Shown here: positions 48,901 through 63,900 of the stretch, one piece after another
How the letters are laid out: each line of letters opens with the position of its first letter
Numbering within the stretch: position 1 is the stretch's first letter
NCBI GenBank assembly: GCA_001724265.1
Contig: MEDY01000044.1
Coordinates: forward strand, 1-64,000
DNA length: 64,000 nt
Origin: Rhizaria sp. SCN 62-66
Lineage: Eukaryota; Rhizaria, unplaced
Direction: 5' to 3'
Program-made: the position numbers and the translations under genes
Notes under the pieces: model-generated
What the model saw: the letters and a program-made list of their open reading frames with translations, nothing else
Databases searched by the model: none
What the model was told of the DNA's origin: nothing

Positions 48901-51900
48901 AAATAGCTCCGCGAAGGACGAGAAACGGCGACCAAGTGCATCGAGACGATGAAGCACAAACAGAAGTGAGTGTGCAGCCGTGACAGAGCCCACAGGCGAG
49001 CGGCCGCTGCCACACAAGGCAGCAATGTGTGCGGAAGCATCGAGGGTCAGAGTTGAGCGTGAAGCGGCAAGCGAAGACTGTGTCACAGACTCTGCAGTCA
49101 TCAGCGCCTCGACTGCATCAACTGAAGCTTCTGCATGTTCAGCCATTTCAGCAGCTTGACTGATGTACGCGTGAAGATGATCGACAGCACTGCCGGTTGA
49201 CGAAACAGCAAAGGCTGAATCTCCGCTAAGCACCATGTGCGGCTGCTGCGTCAGGGGATGACCATGCGGAAGCGCACGACGCATGCTTGCGCCAAATGCT
49301 GATACCGATGATGATGTGGTAGCTGCAAACGAGCTTGGGTGAAGCGGTCCCGACGCTGTCATCGACCGCGGGTGCGGTGCGCGCAGGACGCAGTGCGTGG
49401 TAATCACTGCGGTGTCAACCGGAGGAAGAGTGGGCGCAAGCCCTTGACCTCCGTCGACTGCAACAGCAAGGATAAGCTGATCAATCTGCTCTGAAGTCAA
49501 TGTCAGTGCAGGTGGTGCGGGTTGTGACACAATTTCTGCAAACATTGTTGCTGCTGCAGTCTCGCCAGCACCACTCGCAAGCGCGGCTGCCTTTGCAGCA
49601 CCGGCCTTTGCGGCTAGCGCAGCGGTGTCTTTCACCGGTGTCAGTAGAGAGCTGCTCGGACCAGAGAGATAAGCAGCGATTGAAGCGCGATTGACCTTCG
49701 TGGCAATAGCCTGAGCCTGATCAACGACCCGCACAGTCGGGGCAAAACCATGGAACTTAAGAAGCGATGGCGTGTTGGCGCTGAGCGCGACAGCAAGGGG
49801 CGGCACTGCGAACAGCGGCAAGTTCCTGAAGTCCGGCATAACGCCAACTGGCGCACGGAGAAGTGTAGTCGATGTCAAGCCTTCTGATTGTGTCGTTGCA
49901 ATGCGTGAACTCTCACCAGACCACAAATCGGCAGCTGCTTGCGAGGTGTCATTCGGGAGACGACGCGAGCCGAAACTACTGTTGGCCGTAGCCATGGGTG
50001 TAGGTGTAACAAGCCTGCGAGACAGCACAAACGGTGTCGGCTCTGGCGCTGCAAAGAACGACTTGGGACGCATCAATTGAGGACTGCCAAAAGAAACCAT
50101 ATCGCGCGAACTCGCAAGCGGAGAACCCAAGTCCGCGCTGCCACCAGCAATATGATCGTCAACATGTTGAAGTTGCTGTTGCTGGTGGGGGTGAGGACTG
50201 CGGAGACATGCCCAGGGCGAGAGGCCGTCGACGGGACGTAAAGGTGTGGTGCCGGATGGCAACGGAGGCGGTGGGATCAGCAGATAGCGCATCGCGCGCT
50301 TGATCTTACGACCACGGACAGCTAACAAGGCTGATGTCACGCCCTGTGCAGAAGGATCGGAGGAAGACAAAGACGGAATGTCGGTTTCAGCACCCGTGTT
50401 GATGAGCGTTGTAATTGACGTAGTAAGAGCACGCAAACATGCTGTTGAGTGCCCTGTCGGCGACACACTCTCGGCTGCAGCAGCTCCGAACACAAGCTTG
50501 TGGTCGTCATCGTCATCTGATTCCATTGCAGTGGGATCTCCTGAGAGTGAGTTAAACGCAGCCAGAATGTCCGCACGCTCGTGCGGCGATTCGACGTCGC
50601 TGTCATCGTCAGAGCCCAAGCCAAGATCATCAGAGACATCATGGATGGAGCTCCCATTGACCGCCAATGACGCACCCCCATCCGTGGAATGTAGTGTGGC
50701 GCTACCTGCGGCTGATTTATCGCCATCATTGACGCTTGCAGCAGACGTGCGGTCTTCGGCATCACTACCATCCTCGCTGGCGCTGTCATTAGCATCAGAG
50801 CCTTCGTCACCGGCGTTGGCAGACTTCTTGCCTCCTGTTGCAGGTGTAGCCTTGTGTGACCGACCTGTGTCGCCGGTGGCCGGGGCGGAGCCAGCCTGTC
50901 CTCGCGAACCAATCTTAGCTGGTGTCGTAAACGAGGAGGCGTTGGTGGACATCGTGGCGTTAACTGCCATCGTAGCACTGCCGAGAGGATCCTCTGGCGA
51001 CGAAGCATTGGAGGTGTCCTTTCGTGCACAACGCCTTCCGGTAGCAGGCGTCCACGAGGGAACTGTCGGCAGAAGGTTCGGAAGATCGCCGGTCCAAAAC
51101 CCGGAAAACGGTGTGTCGACAGTCAGGTTGTGGTGCTGCTGGGCGTTGTGATGATATACCACCGTAACGGGAGACTTATACAGCTGGACGCGGTCACTCA
51201 CCGCTCGCCAGGCCGTTGCCAGATGTTTCACTAACGTTGCTCCACCGTCGAACGCGGTCATGGGCTCCGGCAACGCGGCCTGTAATAGCCAGAGATGCAG
51301 GGGGAGCTCCGCCATAGGGGACACGAACGGGATGCTCTTAAAACTCGCATGCGTGGACGCTGCCACAGGAATGGCAACGCGAGTACGGCGTGGTTGGCGA
51401 GGAAGAATGACACCAGCGCCACGCAGCAATGTCGCAGCAGTGTTGTCATTGGAAGAGGAGCCAGGAAGCGGTGCGAGACGGCAGAGGAAATCCTCGGGGG
51501 CGCTATGCACAATAAGATTGCTTCGGGAAGTAGAACGCGCGCGGCGAGCGCGGATGCTGGCGTTGGCGGTAGCTGGGCGAGATCCCAAGGTCTTCAATGA
51601 ACGTACATGCTGCACATCAGGACCAAGCCGAGTAGATACCGTGGCTGGGCGAGCTGCGTTCGACAGAGTAGATGTCTTCAAAGCCGGTGAGAATACAGAC
51701 GAACTGAGAGTTGCAGGTGAAGCATCCTTATTAATGCAAGGGGCGATCAGCGCAGTCGCACCGCGTTGACGCAGATACTGGCGACCCTCTTCGTTGAGTG
51801 CACGGAGGGCAGGCGGAGGTGACAAAACCGAGTCCATGCGGCCTAACGATGGAATGCGGTTGACTGTATGTACTGTCGGCACAGGGGCAGTGTCGTCAGC

Positions 51901-54900
51901 CCAGTCGTCGTCGGCATCAACGTCATCATCTTCATCGTCGTCGTTAGAAGATGACGAAGACCCACTGTCAGTATCGTTGCGAGCGCGAAAGATTGTGAGC
52001 ATAAAGCGCGTAGCTTCAGCCGAGCTCATGCTGGTGACAACTGGACCGGCGGGCGCCTTGTGTCGCATCGCTGCAGCAGCTGCAGCAGCACGCGCGATGT
52101 TAGATTGAGGGCGCGACCGACGCTCTTCGCGGGTAGGACGCTTAATGACACAACCACCCGCCTGTACGCACTCCGCAAAAGATTGGAGCAATGCTGCGAC
52201 AGCGTCAGGATCCTCTGCGACAATACGACCAGCAGAAAACGCGTCGCGGAGCGGCTGAGACAGCACCGACGATGGCGCGTTTTCGTCAGTGAAAAGATGA
52301 TGCAAGCGCACTGGGGCAGCGTGGGCGACGTCACGCGAGGCCAACGAAGCTAAACGTTGGTTCGGACCATAGGAGGATGTGGCTGCAGTGCCAATGGCAG
52401 TAAAACGACCGTCTGGAGCGCGGTAGGCGGGAGAGGGAATAAGACGTGTAGTGGCCGCACAAAGGAGGCCAAGAACGCGCGCACGCATAAGCTTAAAAGC
52501 GGCGCTGGCAAGCTGAGACGTCGATGTGGGGATGCAGCTCATATGCGCCGCAGGCCCGAGTGTAGCATGATTGATAACGCCGGTAGCAATGCAGAGAGCG
52601 CGGACCTCAACAAGCAGCGGGTAGACACTTATGAAGCGGCGGCGTGCCGGGGTTGGTTCAAGTGAAAGCTGCTGTTGAAGCAGAGATAACATGTACACTG
52701 CTGCAGGCGCACTTTGTGTCAGCGCAAGGATCATATCTGCCCACACCTCACCATGCAACAGTGTCGGCGGTACCGATGCTGCGATAATAGGCACGTCCGG
52801 TGCAGCTGAAGACGCAGTAATCTCAGGCTCAGGGGCGGACTCATCTGTAGCAACCGCTGCAACAGCGGACTGCACAAGTGTCAGCTCACTCCGGAGGTCA
52901 CGCTGTGCATCTTGCAATGCTGCTGTGAGAGGAGCAATCCTGAATCGTAGAGACTCCTCAGCGGCCGCGTGCGCGCTTTCAGCAAGAACCTCAAGCGCAG
53001 CTGCTTCCTCAGCAAGCGAGGAGGAGTTGACAACATGGTCAGAAGTGGCCGGTGATGTGAGCGACACTGAAGAAGCCGCAGATGCATCAACGCTGGCCGC
53101 ACCCGGGTTGAGCCCTGAACTCGGTGCGCCACTGGGAGCCTGGAGCTTAAGCTGCTCAAACTGCTGCTTTCGCCATGAGTTCAGTAATGAACTGCTTGCA
53201 AGTGGTGTCGCGCCACCAGCGTTATGACTCGCCATTACACGTTCACGCGCGGCCTCGATTTGACGCAGACGTGCGGACTTGCGGCGGAGATCGGCAGCGC
53301 GCGCAGCAGCCGCGCGAGCACGACGCAAAAGACGTGCGCGGCGTCGATATGCCATGACGAGCGCGTGGCGCACCGTACGCACAGTATCTGTGAGCATGGC
53401 GAGCGAGTCAGATGTACACGAAGCAACTAGTGCGGCAGACGATGATGCTGAGGCGGCACTAGTAGGCGCCTTGGTGTTTGAAGCACTCGATGTAGGCTGC
53501 GCAGCAGCCGATGCATGCAGGAGCTGGCAGTGTGGCGAGCGCAAATGCGTAAGGATCATGTGCTTCTCGCCCTCGCGCACAGGCGCGGTAACAGTGTGCG
53601 CCCATGCAACAGCCTCCGTGAGCTCACGTAGTGATGCGAAATTGCGCCCGGCCGCTTTAAGCCAACGGCAGTGAGTGAGAGCGTGGATACCAGCACCAGA
53701 CGCCTGCATGAGCACACTCATATCCGCAACAGTGAGCTGAGTAAACCAGGCCGGAGGAACTGCAGGTTCCTGAACACTGTGAGAAGCCAGCAACGCGGAA
53801 GCTGCGTGAGGCATCTGCACCTCGGCGCGCGTGCAGTCGGCATTCTCAGCCGCTGCAGAGGTCTCAGCTTTTAAAGCAGCGTGGTTGTACAGAGCGCCCC
53901 ATCGGTGCTCAGCAGAGAGCGGATCAAGTCCAGTCAGCGCATCGATGTCCAAATCCGCAGCGGCAACGTCATCTGTCTCAGCACCAGCACGGAACGCGGC
54001 GGCCGCGGCATCCGCTGATCCGTCAGCAATCGTTCCTTCGCTGTCAATAATTGACGGCAAGCGATCCAAGTCAATCGGAGGCCGACGGGCATCAGGAGAA
54101 GAGGCTGGATCTGCGTTTTTGCCCTCGTCAGCTCCACCACTTGTGGTGTCGTTGTTCGCGTCAGCTTCGTCATCAGACACAGCAGGTGTAATGGCAAGCG
54201 CTGGACCCACGGTGGCGGAGCCAGCAGCGGCAGCGGCTGCAGCACCTGGAGGCGCAGCAATCAAGAGCCCCTCGGCCTGTGGCGAGAACAGGTATGCTAA
54301 CAGATCGTGCGGGAAGCCAGTCAGGAACGCACCCCACTGGCGAGCAACTGTACCCAATGCGGCCAGCGTATCAAAGCCTGGCTCTGCTGCTCCTTCGTTC
54401 AAAGCTGTGCCAACAGACTCGAGAATAGCAGGTGGCAGCTTATCCTCTTCCTCATCACTGCGGTCGCTCTTGTCTTTCTCGTTGCTCGTGCCGTGATTGT
54501 TTGAGTCATCACCTCTTGAGATCGGCTGTTCCGTCGTGCTCTGGTTCGAGTCCATTGAGGCAGCAGCTGTGCTTGAGGCGGATGACTTGACAGCAGCCTC
54601 GGCAATAGGCTCAGAGGCGGATCCTGGCACAACACCAGCGGGCGCAGAAAGTGGCTGCGACGCAGAGGAGTCAGCCTCAGAAACAACAACATCAGTAGAA
54701 GCATGAGTCGATGCATCGGTGATCGCAGCACCCGTCGCAGCAGCCTCGGCTGCGTCAGAGCGGGCCTTCGCCTTTGCCGCGCGCATCTCGGCGCGCTTTG
54801 TCGCAGCACTGGCGACAGCGGCTTCAAGTGCGGCGCCAGTAGGACCCGCAACCGCGGCAGCACCACCAACGTCGTGCGCAGTGAGCATAAACGCCTGCAG

Positions 54901-57900
54901 CGCAAGCAAAGGAGATCCAATCGAAGCAAGCATCGTTGCCATAATCTCCACGCTCAGAGCCGAGGGCACGTTATCTGCGTGCGCGCGACGCGACCACAGA
55001 GACGCGAGTCCGCCTCCGGGGGCGAGATGACGGCGGAGATAGTGTGCTGTCAGTGAGAACTGTAAGGCACGAGGAAGAGTGCCCGTCTCAACGCGGTGCG
55101 CAAGGGCCGCCTTCGATCGCAGTAAGATGCGTTCGTCGGGAGTGCGAGCCGCGTTCAACTGCGGGGCAAGCGCGGCGGCCAGCAGTGCAGCTTTGCTCGA
55201 GCCTCTAAAAGCTGGAATACGCTGCAGTGGCATCGCGCGCGGAACGAGCTTAGCCCACAGGCGTAACGAGCGCGCCGCGCAGCGTGACTGCCACAGCCGC
55301 TGCAGCGTGCGCGGGGCGGGCATGTCGACACTGAGTGTGGGCAGCGCGCGGGCAACACGAAGTGCTGCGAAGAAGCTTGCAACAAGCTGTGGCGTGGCGC
55401 GCGGAGCGAGCGTGACCATTGTCGTGTCCTCTTCGTCAGCAGTGCCCTCGACCCGAGAGCCCCACGCGGTGCGCAGCGCAAGATCCGCGAATGCTGCCTC
55501 GGCTACTAGCGCGTCAAGCGCACGAGTGCGCACAACTGAGAACAGATCTGCAACGGAAGCAGCGAGACGCGGCGTGGCCAGTAGACATGCGCCATACGTG
55601 CCGACTCCGGTATGCTGTTGTTGCTGAGAAGATTGTCCATGAGCTATGCTCTGGCTCGTAACAGGACCAGGAACTGCTGGAAACGCAGTGAGTGAGAGAA
55701 GTGATGGGTGGCAAAGCAATGCGCCTGCCGTCGGTGCGTAGGGCTCGTTGGTGGAGACCGGCGCTAGTGCAGGCGGAAGACGCGTGCCCGGAGGCGGCTG
55801 AGGATAAAAGGCAACAGGCGAGCGAAACGGGCGGGCACCAGGAGCGGGAGCAGCGCGCAGGAGCATGTGCTGTGAAGCTGGAGGCAAAGCAGGAACTGTT
55901 GGCTCGTTGCTGTTCGTGTTGGCAGTATCACTCGCGGTGGACAATGTAGAAGCAGAGCCCATCAGAGCAGCAGGTTGTGTGACCTCTTTCGTCCCACGAG
56001 CGCGGAAATACGTCACCAGCTCGCAGTCGTACACAGAGCCTGACTCAACGTCTGCAAGTGCACGCACTGTGGCCGCGAACGCAGGTAGTGTGCCAAGAGC
56101 GATGCCGGCAAGAGCAGTTGCACCGGCACCGACTGCACAACTACGGACGAGGTTCAGTGCCAAACGCATGTGCGTATTTGCTTGGAACACTGCTGGCCCA
56201 GCCACGGCGTTGAGTGCTGCAGTTGCTGCCGGCACGTTAATGAGGAGTGGGGCCGGAACAGGGCGAGCAGGACCCATCTCGCCAGCGCGAATGCTAAGCG
56301 ATTGCAGGAACGACGGCACTAAGAGCGGAGTCACTGCAGGTGTCACTGCAACGCGGGTGTCAATATGTGTCGCATCCGAGTCGACTGGCGGCACAGGACT
56401 ACGCTCGGTCGCGTTGTTCGTCAACCTACTCGTGCCAGGGCCAAGGTAAAAACCCGTACCGACGCACACACCATTGCAGATGACGTGAGCTGCGGCAGCA
56501 TTGCGAACATTGTGCGGTGTCGTCAGCAGCAATGAAACAGAAAGCACACCCGAAACAGCACCTAATGCAGCACCACATGCATGGCCGGCAATAGAGCACG
56601 ATGTAAAGCCTGCACGCATGTTAGATGTAGTTGCAGAAGAGCAGTGTGAAACACCGCAATCAAAAGGCGCAGACAAGAGCCCTGGTGTGGCAGCAAGACG
56701 ATATGCAGAGGCACAGTCAGGGAGTAATACGTTGCGGCGTTTATTCGCCGCGGTGCGATTAAGACTGTCTGTCTCAGACTTAGGACGAGTGGACGCGCGG
56801 CTATTCGCAGAATTTGTGTCGCTATCCGTAACGGAGTCGTCTTCGTCATCGCTGTCGCTATTGCGCACGGAAATAGGCATAAGGTTGAGCACCGCCGCAG
56901 CAGGGCTCAACAGTGCACGCGCCCCGCGAGAGGGCAGAAGAGCGAGCGGTGCTGACGCAGTAACAAGGGTACACACCTGGGATGAAATCCATGAAGAACG
57001 GAAGTCGTACACAGGCACACGCGCACCACGTGTCTCGAAGAGCGACTCAGAGGCAAGGTGCGAAAACCACATGACAGATGATGACCCAGAAACAGAGCCG
57101 CTGCCAACAGGGCCGTCAGGACCAGGACTAGGGGTGTTTCCAATCGAACTCCCACCAACAGCAGATACTGCAGGGGCCAGTGCTGCGTATACAAGTGAAA
57201 GCGCCAGGCCGGTGACACTATCACTCTGGCTTGACAGCAAAGATGAAAGTGTTTGTGGCAATGTGGCGTTATTGACTCCGCGCAGCTGCACAAGTTCGAG
57301 AGTCAATACAGAGCCCGAATCCGCAGCAGTCAAGTTTGAGGAAGAAGCCGTTGGGGCTAGAGGTGCGGCGGGTGCGTCGGATGTCGCAGAAGACGACTCC
57401 TCTGGAACTGTCGCAGGTGCGATGGAAGCCGACGCAGGTCGCAGCCACTGAGGAGAGCCAGCCTGCATCTCAGGGGCACGCAGCAACCACAGACGGGCGA
57501 GCCCTGCGTCGCGGGCCGCAGCAGCGATCGCACCGGCTCCAGCTGCGGCGCCAGCAGCGACCGCAGCAAGAGTAGCGAGAGTGTTGCACTGAGCGGCGGC
57601 GTAAGTCGCTGTCATAGACGGTGCCGCGTTGGGTGTGTAGAGCCGTGTGAACACAGCTGCAGCGGCACTACGGGCGTTGCTAGGCATTCCTGAAGTCATC
57701 GGCGTTGGTGCGCGCATCGCAGGCGCAACATTAGTAGCGGCTGGAGCAGCCATGGTGGACACGACGATGCGGACACCGGAGCGTAGTGGGGACAGCACAT
57801 CAGAGCCCTCAACTGTTGAAGCAGCAGCCATCGCAGCGTTGGCTGCAGACGTCGCCGCAGCCGCCATGGAGGCGCTCTTGCTACCAGTTGCGGCTGGTTG

Positions 57901-60900
57901 CAGGGCATCTGCATTGAGCAAAGTTGCCAGAGCAGCAGCGGCGTCGGGCGCGGACAGCGGTGCAACTGCGTGCGCAAGAGCCGTCTCAAGCGCAGTCACG
58001 CACGCAAGTCCGCTCACTGCGGCGGCTGTGAGGGCAAGTTCGCCAGGGGCTGCAGCCACAGCAACGCTGGCAAGTGCACTCGTTGCGCCGAGTGCGATCG
58101 CACCCATCGCGGGAGTCATAGCTGGCACGCCCAACGGCCGCACGCGCACACGCTGTGTAGTGCCGGGGGCCGAGGGCGCCGGCTTGCTGCTAAGCGCAAT
58201 CGCAGTGTTGCTCTGGTACAGGGACGCGGGCACAGCGGGGATCGGGGTGCCAGCAAGGGTGCTAGTTGCAGTGTCAATGGGGAGCGTGACAAACGGCAAG
58301 TACCACAGGTCGTTGGGCCCGACTGTAGAAGGAAGTGTGAAGTCAACATGAAGCTGTGGCATGGCAAACAAAGAACTGAGACTCTCAGCCTCAGCAGGCA
58401 GTGATGTCGATGCTGAGGTGGGGGATGATGTGGAAGATGTACTAACTGCAATGATTGGTGCAAACGCGGCATTGACAGTATACACAAGCCAAACTGGCAG
58501 TTGTGTGTGCGTGATATCAGGTGCAACAGCGCGGCGCAAAGCGACAGGGGCGGGTGGCGCGGCATACATCGAAGCCATGGGCAACGGGAGCAGCACAGAG
58601 GACTGCATCCACGTGGCCACGGGGGCCGTGACTCCGAAAGCAAGTGGAGCAAGCGAAGCGGACACAGCCTCAAAGTTGGATGTGAACAATGACGTCACGC
58701 CAAATCTATCACCACTCTCCAATCCTGCAGCAACAGGTGCGGCACTCACGGCTTCAGACGCAGCGCACAAATGCTGGATCCACTCTGTTGCGCGTGCGAC
58801 AGAAGAGTCGCTGTTAACGATAATAGTTGCAGCGTGTACGTTGTGGCCCAATGACGAAGCAGGAGGTGGTGATGGGCTTGAGGAGGGTGCAATGAAGGAC
58901 GATCGACTCCATGGAGCGGGGCTATTGGCGGGACTGTGACCGCCTCCAGACGGCGAAGCTGAGAAGCTACTGCGAACGGAGCTTGTGCGGCGCGTTTCAG
59001 GCACAGCTGAGGGATACGTAGCAGCGGTTGAAGAAACAGAGGTAGAAGCAGAGAAGACAACTGCAGTTCGCAGCGTGGTAGGTGTCGCAGAGAGCATTGC
59101 GCAGCTGCTCTTCGCAAAAGAAGCTGAGTAGTTCGTGAATGCAACAGCACTCGTGACAGAAGGAAGCGACGCCGCAATGAGACGTGCGACGGACAGTGGG
59201 GCACTGACGATAAGAACCGATGGAATTTTCTCTGCTTTGTCCTCGTCATCAACACCGTAACTATCAGCTTCGGAAGCCGCGTTCGACGGGGAGGGCGTTG
59301 AGAGCGCAGGAACACTTGTCCACGCGTGCAGCAGCGCTGCAGAAAGAGTGTCACAGCCGCAGCACAGGGCTGATGTCGCGCCTGTAGACGAGCTCTGAAG
59401 CGTAGGTGCGCCTGCTGCGGGAACTGGGAAAGGCGACACGCCCCAAACAGCATCAGAGTATTGCGCTTGTAGTGCGGCAGCGGCGAAGGTGTATGGGGAC
59501 AACATAGCAAGCGACGCAGCGCCAAGACGGGCAGCGCCGCGCTGCGCAGCCGCGCCGGCAACACCGGTCGCAGCGGAGATGGCGGCAGAAATAGCTGCTT
59601 CAGTTGCATCTGCAGGAGCGTTGGGAGCCGGAGCAGCGGCAGCACCAGAAAGCAGCGTAACAAATGCGTTACGAGAGAGTGATTGGACTGCTAGAGTGAG
59701 CTGGCCGACTGTCGAGAACAGAGGCATTGGCGAGACGGAAGACGAGGCAGCCTCAGAGCCGGGAGCAGCACCGTCGCGCGCGCGAGGGGGGCGCACGGTG
59801 GTGCTGTGTGCGGCTGAAAGCAAATAGATATAAGTCAGCAGTGACTGTGCGCAGCCAGTGGCGCGGACAAGCTCAAGCGCTTCATAGTAACGCAGACATG
59901 TCGTCACAGCACGCATGGAGTCTTCACTATCGACCTCCGCAGGAGCCGGGAACGTGAACGGGAGCAGTGAGAACCATTGTTCTTCTTCGTGACCGACAAC
60001 GGTAAAAGTGTTGGTCTCAACGTCCCGGTCGAAGGCCACTGGCATGGCACTTGTGTAGGGTGCAGCAGAGCACACTTCGCAAGGCAGCAGTTGCGCAGCA
60101 GTCAGAGTTTTAATGCCCGCAGGCAGCAGCACAGCGCGCTGAGGAAGAAGACGAGCAGCTGGGTGATTGACTGCAGCGCACACTGTAATAGCAAGCCTCT
60201 GCTCCCAGCCGCTTGAAGCCATGGCGGTCGCGAACAAGGGGCCAGAGACAGGCGCCGTGCGCCAGCCGACGGCGTAGTTCACAAGCGCAGACATAGAAGC
60301 AAAAAGCGGTTTCGTGGGAGGTAGCAGCGTATAACCGGGACAAGAAAGCGTCGCAAGCGAGCTCGACGGTGGGACAAAGAAAGGTGAACCTGGATCCGAC
60401 TGAGCGGCCGTTGACGGAGCGGGGGCAGAGCGAACGTGTGCGACAGGAGCTGCATCGACCTCGTCGGCAGCGTGAGTTGCACTGTGACTAGCCGACGTCG
60501 CGGCAATAGCGGCAGAGAGCACGTCACTCCGGTGTGCGGTCGGAGCAGGAGACGGCGTCGACGCAGCCCGGGCACGTGCAGCGACCGCGCGGCGCACCGC
60601 CAATGCCTCAACATGGTGTAGGAAGCTGATTGCCGCATGCGCAGACCCACCAGTGAACGACAACACCATCGGTGCGGAGTCGTGTGTGTACCAAGAGGGC
60701 GCGGCGAGGGCAGGGACAACGCCATCGGGGCCGAGCAGGGGGAGGAAGTGCGTCAGAGCGCGGCCAGATGCTGTGGCCCAGGCCTGGAACACGGCCACGT
60801 CTGCGCGCGCTGAGGCCGCACAGCGCGAGGCGTGAGTGCGGATCAGGGGGGACAAGTGAGCCAAGGTTGGGACGGTGAAGGACGCGGGCAGCGACGACAG

Positions 60901-63900
60901 CAGCAGGAACATCCGGCGGTGGGCAAACGCACCGTAGCCGTCGCCAGCCGCCGCGAGAAGTGTTGCACCAAGGGATAGGGCGGAGATGCCTGACTTGACT
61001 ACGGCAGCGCTTGACGCTGGGTCGATAAACCACTGGGTTGAGTTCGTACCGTTCGCTGCAGCAGATGTCGAAGCACTCGCTGCAGTAGCACCTAGAGCAA
61101 TGAGATCAGACGCCGACACGATAGAATTTTTCCGGGCGCGCGCGTTGTTCGCGGTTGCTGAGAGCGCGGTGAACGCACTGCTTTGCGCACCCGACGCGTT
61201 GCGAGGCGTCGTCGTGCCCATCGCCGCAGCGAGGTCGACATTCGGAGCACCGGGAGGAGGAAGACACGCGGGCCAAGGTTCGTTGATCGGATCGGAAGCC
61301 GGCAAACAAACTGCAAGGTGTGCAGACAGGAGTTGCAGTCCAGGCTCTGTAGGAGACTGCATAGTCGTTGCAACAGCTAACCTCTGGGCAGTCGGGACAG
61401 AGTTGTTGTTGTTAATTGGACGAAGAGCGGAACGCTCAAATGGAAAACGACCCTGTGATGGTTGTTGAGGCTGCTGTGGCGCTGCAGGAGCAGCAGGTGC
61501 ACCGACAACAGGATCAGGGGTGTTTTTCGTCGACACGTTAGCTGTGTCAGAAAGCACAAGCAGCGATGGGGCAAGCTCGCGTAAACGCACTGCAAGAGCG
61601 TTCCGGATAAAAGAGAGTTCTACAAGAGACTCGCTGAGATGAGAAACAAGCTCACATTCTGTCATTTCAGTTAAGGGCACGTTCGTGGAGCGCAAAGGTG
61701 AGTACGCACTTGAGAAGACGAACGAAAGAGCCTCTGCGTCGTCAGCAAAGCCAGTGGGCATCTGCAATTGATGCTTAGAATCACGCTTGTTATGTGTCGC
61801 ACGGGAGGCATTAAAAGCGTCGGTCATGTGCCGTAAGTGAGGACACTCACGTTTGGCAATGTGGAGTTCCCAGGTCAGTGAACACAGCACGACACCGGTC
61901 AGCGCGCCCATGCGCACAGCCACAACCTGTTGCTGCGACTGAGGTGCATGTGTGACAGAGTCTCCTGCTGGAGCAGCTGAGTGGACAGGTGCGGAAACTT
62001 GTGCGGGACCCAGCTCAGGCTGTGGCAAAAGGGGGATACCAGGAGTCGGACGAACAGGAGCAGTTCCAACCCGGTTTAGAGCAGGCGCAGGCGCGTCGTA
62101 GCGACGTGCAGTCGGCTGCAATGGCTGAATAAGGCGGCGCGGTATCATGGGGGCAGAGGAGCCGACGCTCGTAGAAGCGGCAACCGTTGCATCAGCTGTG
62201 GCCACGAAGTCATTGACAGTATTTACTGCAGGTACAATGCTTGCAGCAAGGACATGGCTGCCTGTGGTTGCACCGGATGCAGCTGCAGCGGTCCACGGCA
62301 GAACACGCGCCGCATGAGCCAGGGCAGTTGTCGAACTCAAGTGAGGACGCAGCGTCGAGACCAGGTCCGAGTCAGCAGACTGCAGGGTCGCAGTTGGTGT
62401 AAGGCATGAGAGCGACCGGTACCCGACAATAGGATCAGCGATAGAAGCCAGCTTGGTCCGCAAAACAGCAGCAAAGTCTGGCGAAATAGCGTGAGGTGAC
62501 AGCATCAATGGCATCACTGCCGTTTCGTACTCGCCACCAAAGCGCGCGCTGAGGTCCGGCGCCCAGAGAGCAGGCATGAGTGTCGGCTCCAGCACAGCAC
62601 TCGGCACAAAGCCGAGTCCAACAGGACTATTGGTCAACACCGCTGTCAGCACAGCCTTCGCAGAGTAACCTGGAGCGGCCGTACGAGAATCGGGATTAAC
62701 ACAGAGACTCGCGCGCGCAGGGTCAGTAAATGCTGCCTTAAGTAGCAGTTCGCTCAAAGGGGACAGCACGGCGTTGACCGGTGCAGACGAGCGGCACTCC
62801 GGCGCAGATGTTGAAGATGCAGCCGATGCAGCGGCGACCGCAGCGGCCGCAAGTCCGGCAGCGTTCATATGCGAGGGCACACCAGAAGCGTCGGGGTCAG
62901 CATCGAGTGAGGATACCACTGTGTTGTAAGATGTGTCTTTGTTGGCCTTCTCACGCGCCGACTGCACCACCGCAGAGGGGCGCGTACGTGGCGGAACAAG
63001 GGACTGCGCCCAGCGAGTTTGCACAGCGAGCGCAAGCGATTCCAACGACGGGAACGGAAAGCGACGCAGCTCATCAAGTCCATCGCGAGCCGTGTTCTCT
63101 GCAGCTGGATGAAGCCTGTGTGCAGCCTCGGCAGCAACAACACGTGTGAGTGTAATGACAGCAGGTGCAGTTAGAGATCGTGGCAGCAGAAGCAGGAAAC
63201 GCGTGACAAGATCATCGATTGAAGCAGTCATGTTGTCCTCGGCAGCAACCAGTGCCATCATCACAGTGGTACGTGTCTCGCGCGGTTGCGACTGCTGCTC
63301 TAGTTGCCGTTGTTGGTCGGAAGAAAAGTGGCCACGCGGAGTCTGGCTATCCATGGCGTTGCCGCGGCCGACGTTGGCATAGTCAGTCGCGTACCCCAGC
63401 GGGTTAGCCGCAGCAGCATCCACAGCGCCGTGCTGCTGCACAAGAAGGGACGAGTCTGCCGGGAATGCTGCGCGAGGGCGCAGAACGCGTGGCGCAGCAG
63501 GCACAGCCGTACGCTCAAGCTGGGCAAGCCTATCAAACAAATGATGGATTGTCATCTCAGCCTCAGTCAGCAGCGACATCGGGGGAAGCAATCCCACGAC
63601 TATGAGTTGATACATCAACTGTGAAAGACGACGCCACGCACCGGCGGTGACTGTGGCACGCGAGACGGTCACGGTCGAAGGAACGCCAAGCGCGGGAACG
63701 AGAGAAAGAGGGGCGAAGACACAGTCAGGGGCAACAGTGTTGGCGTAAGCCGCAAGTCGAGAGTCATTAGACAAGAAGGCGGTTTGCGAGGCAAGTGGCT
63801 CGAAGATGTCTGCTGAAAGACAGCTGTCTCTACCGCGTCCCCAGAGACTCTCAATCGAGCTTTCCTCTGTGATGTTCTGCACAGAGCCGCCCTCAGTGAG

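Noticed and set aside
58746-59663. Minus-strand 305-codon frame rich in Leu and Arg
   Set aside because: A different register of the same strand as the giant gene; typical frame-shadow composition.
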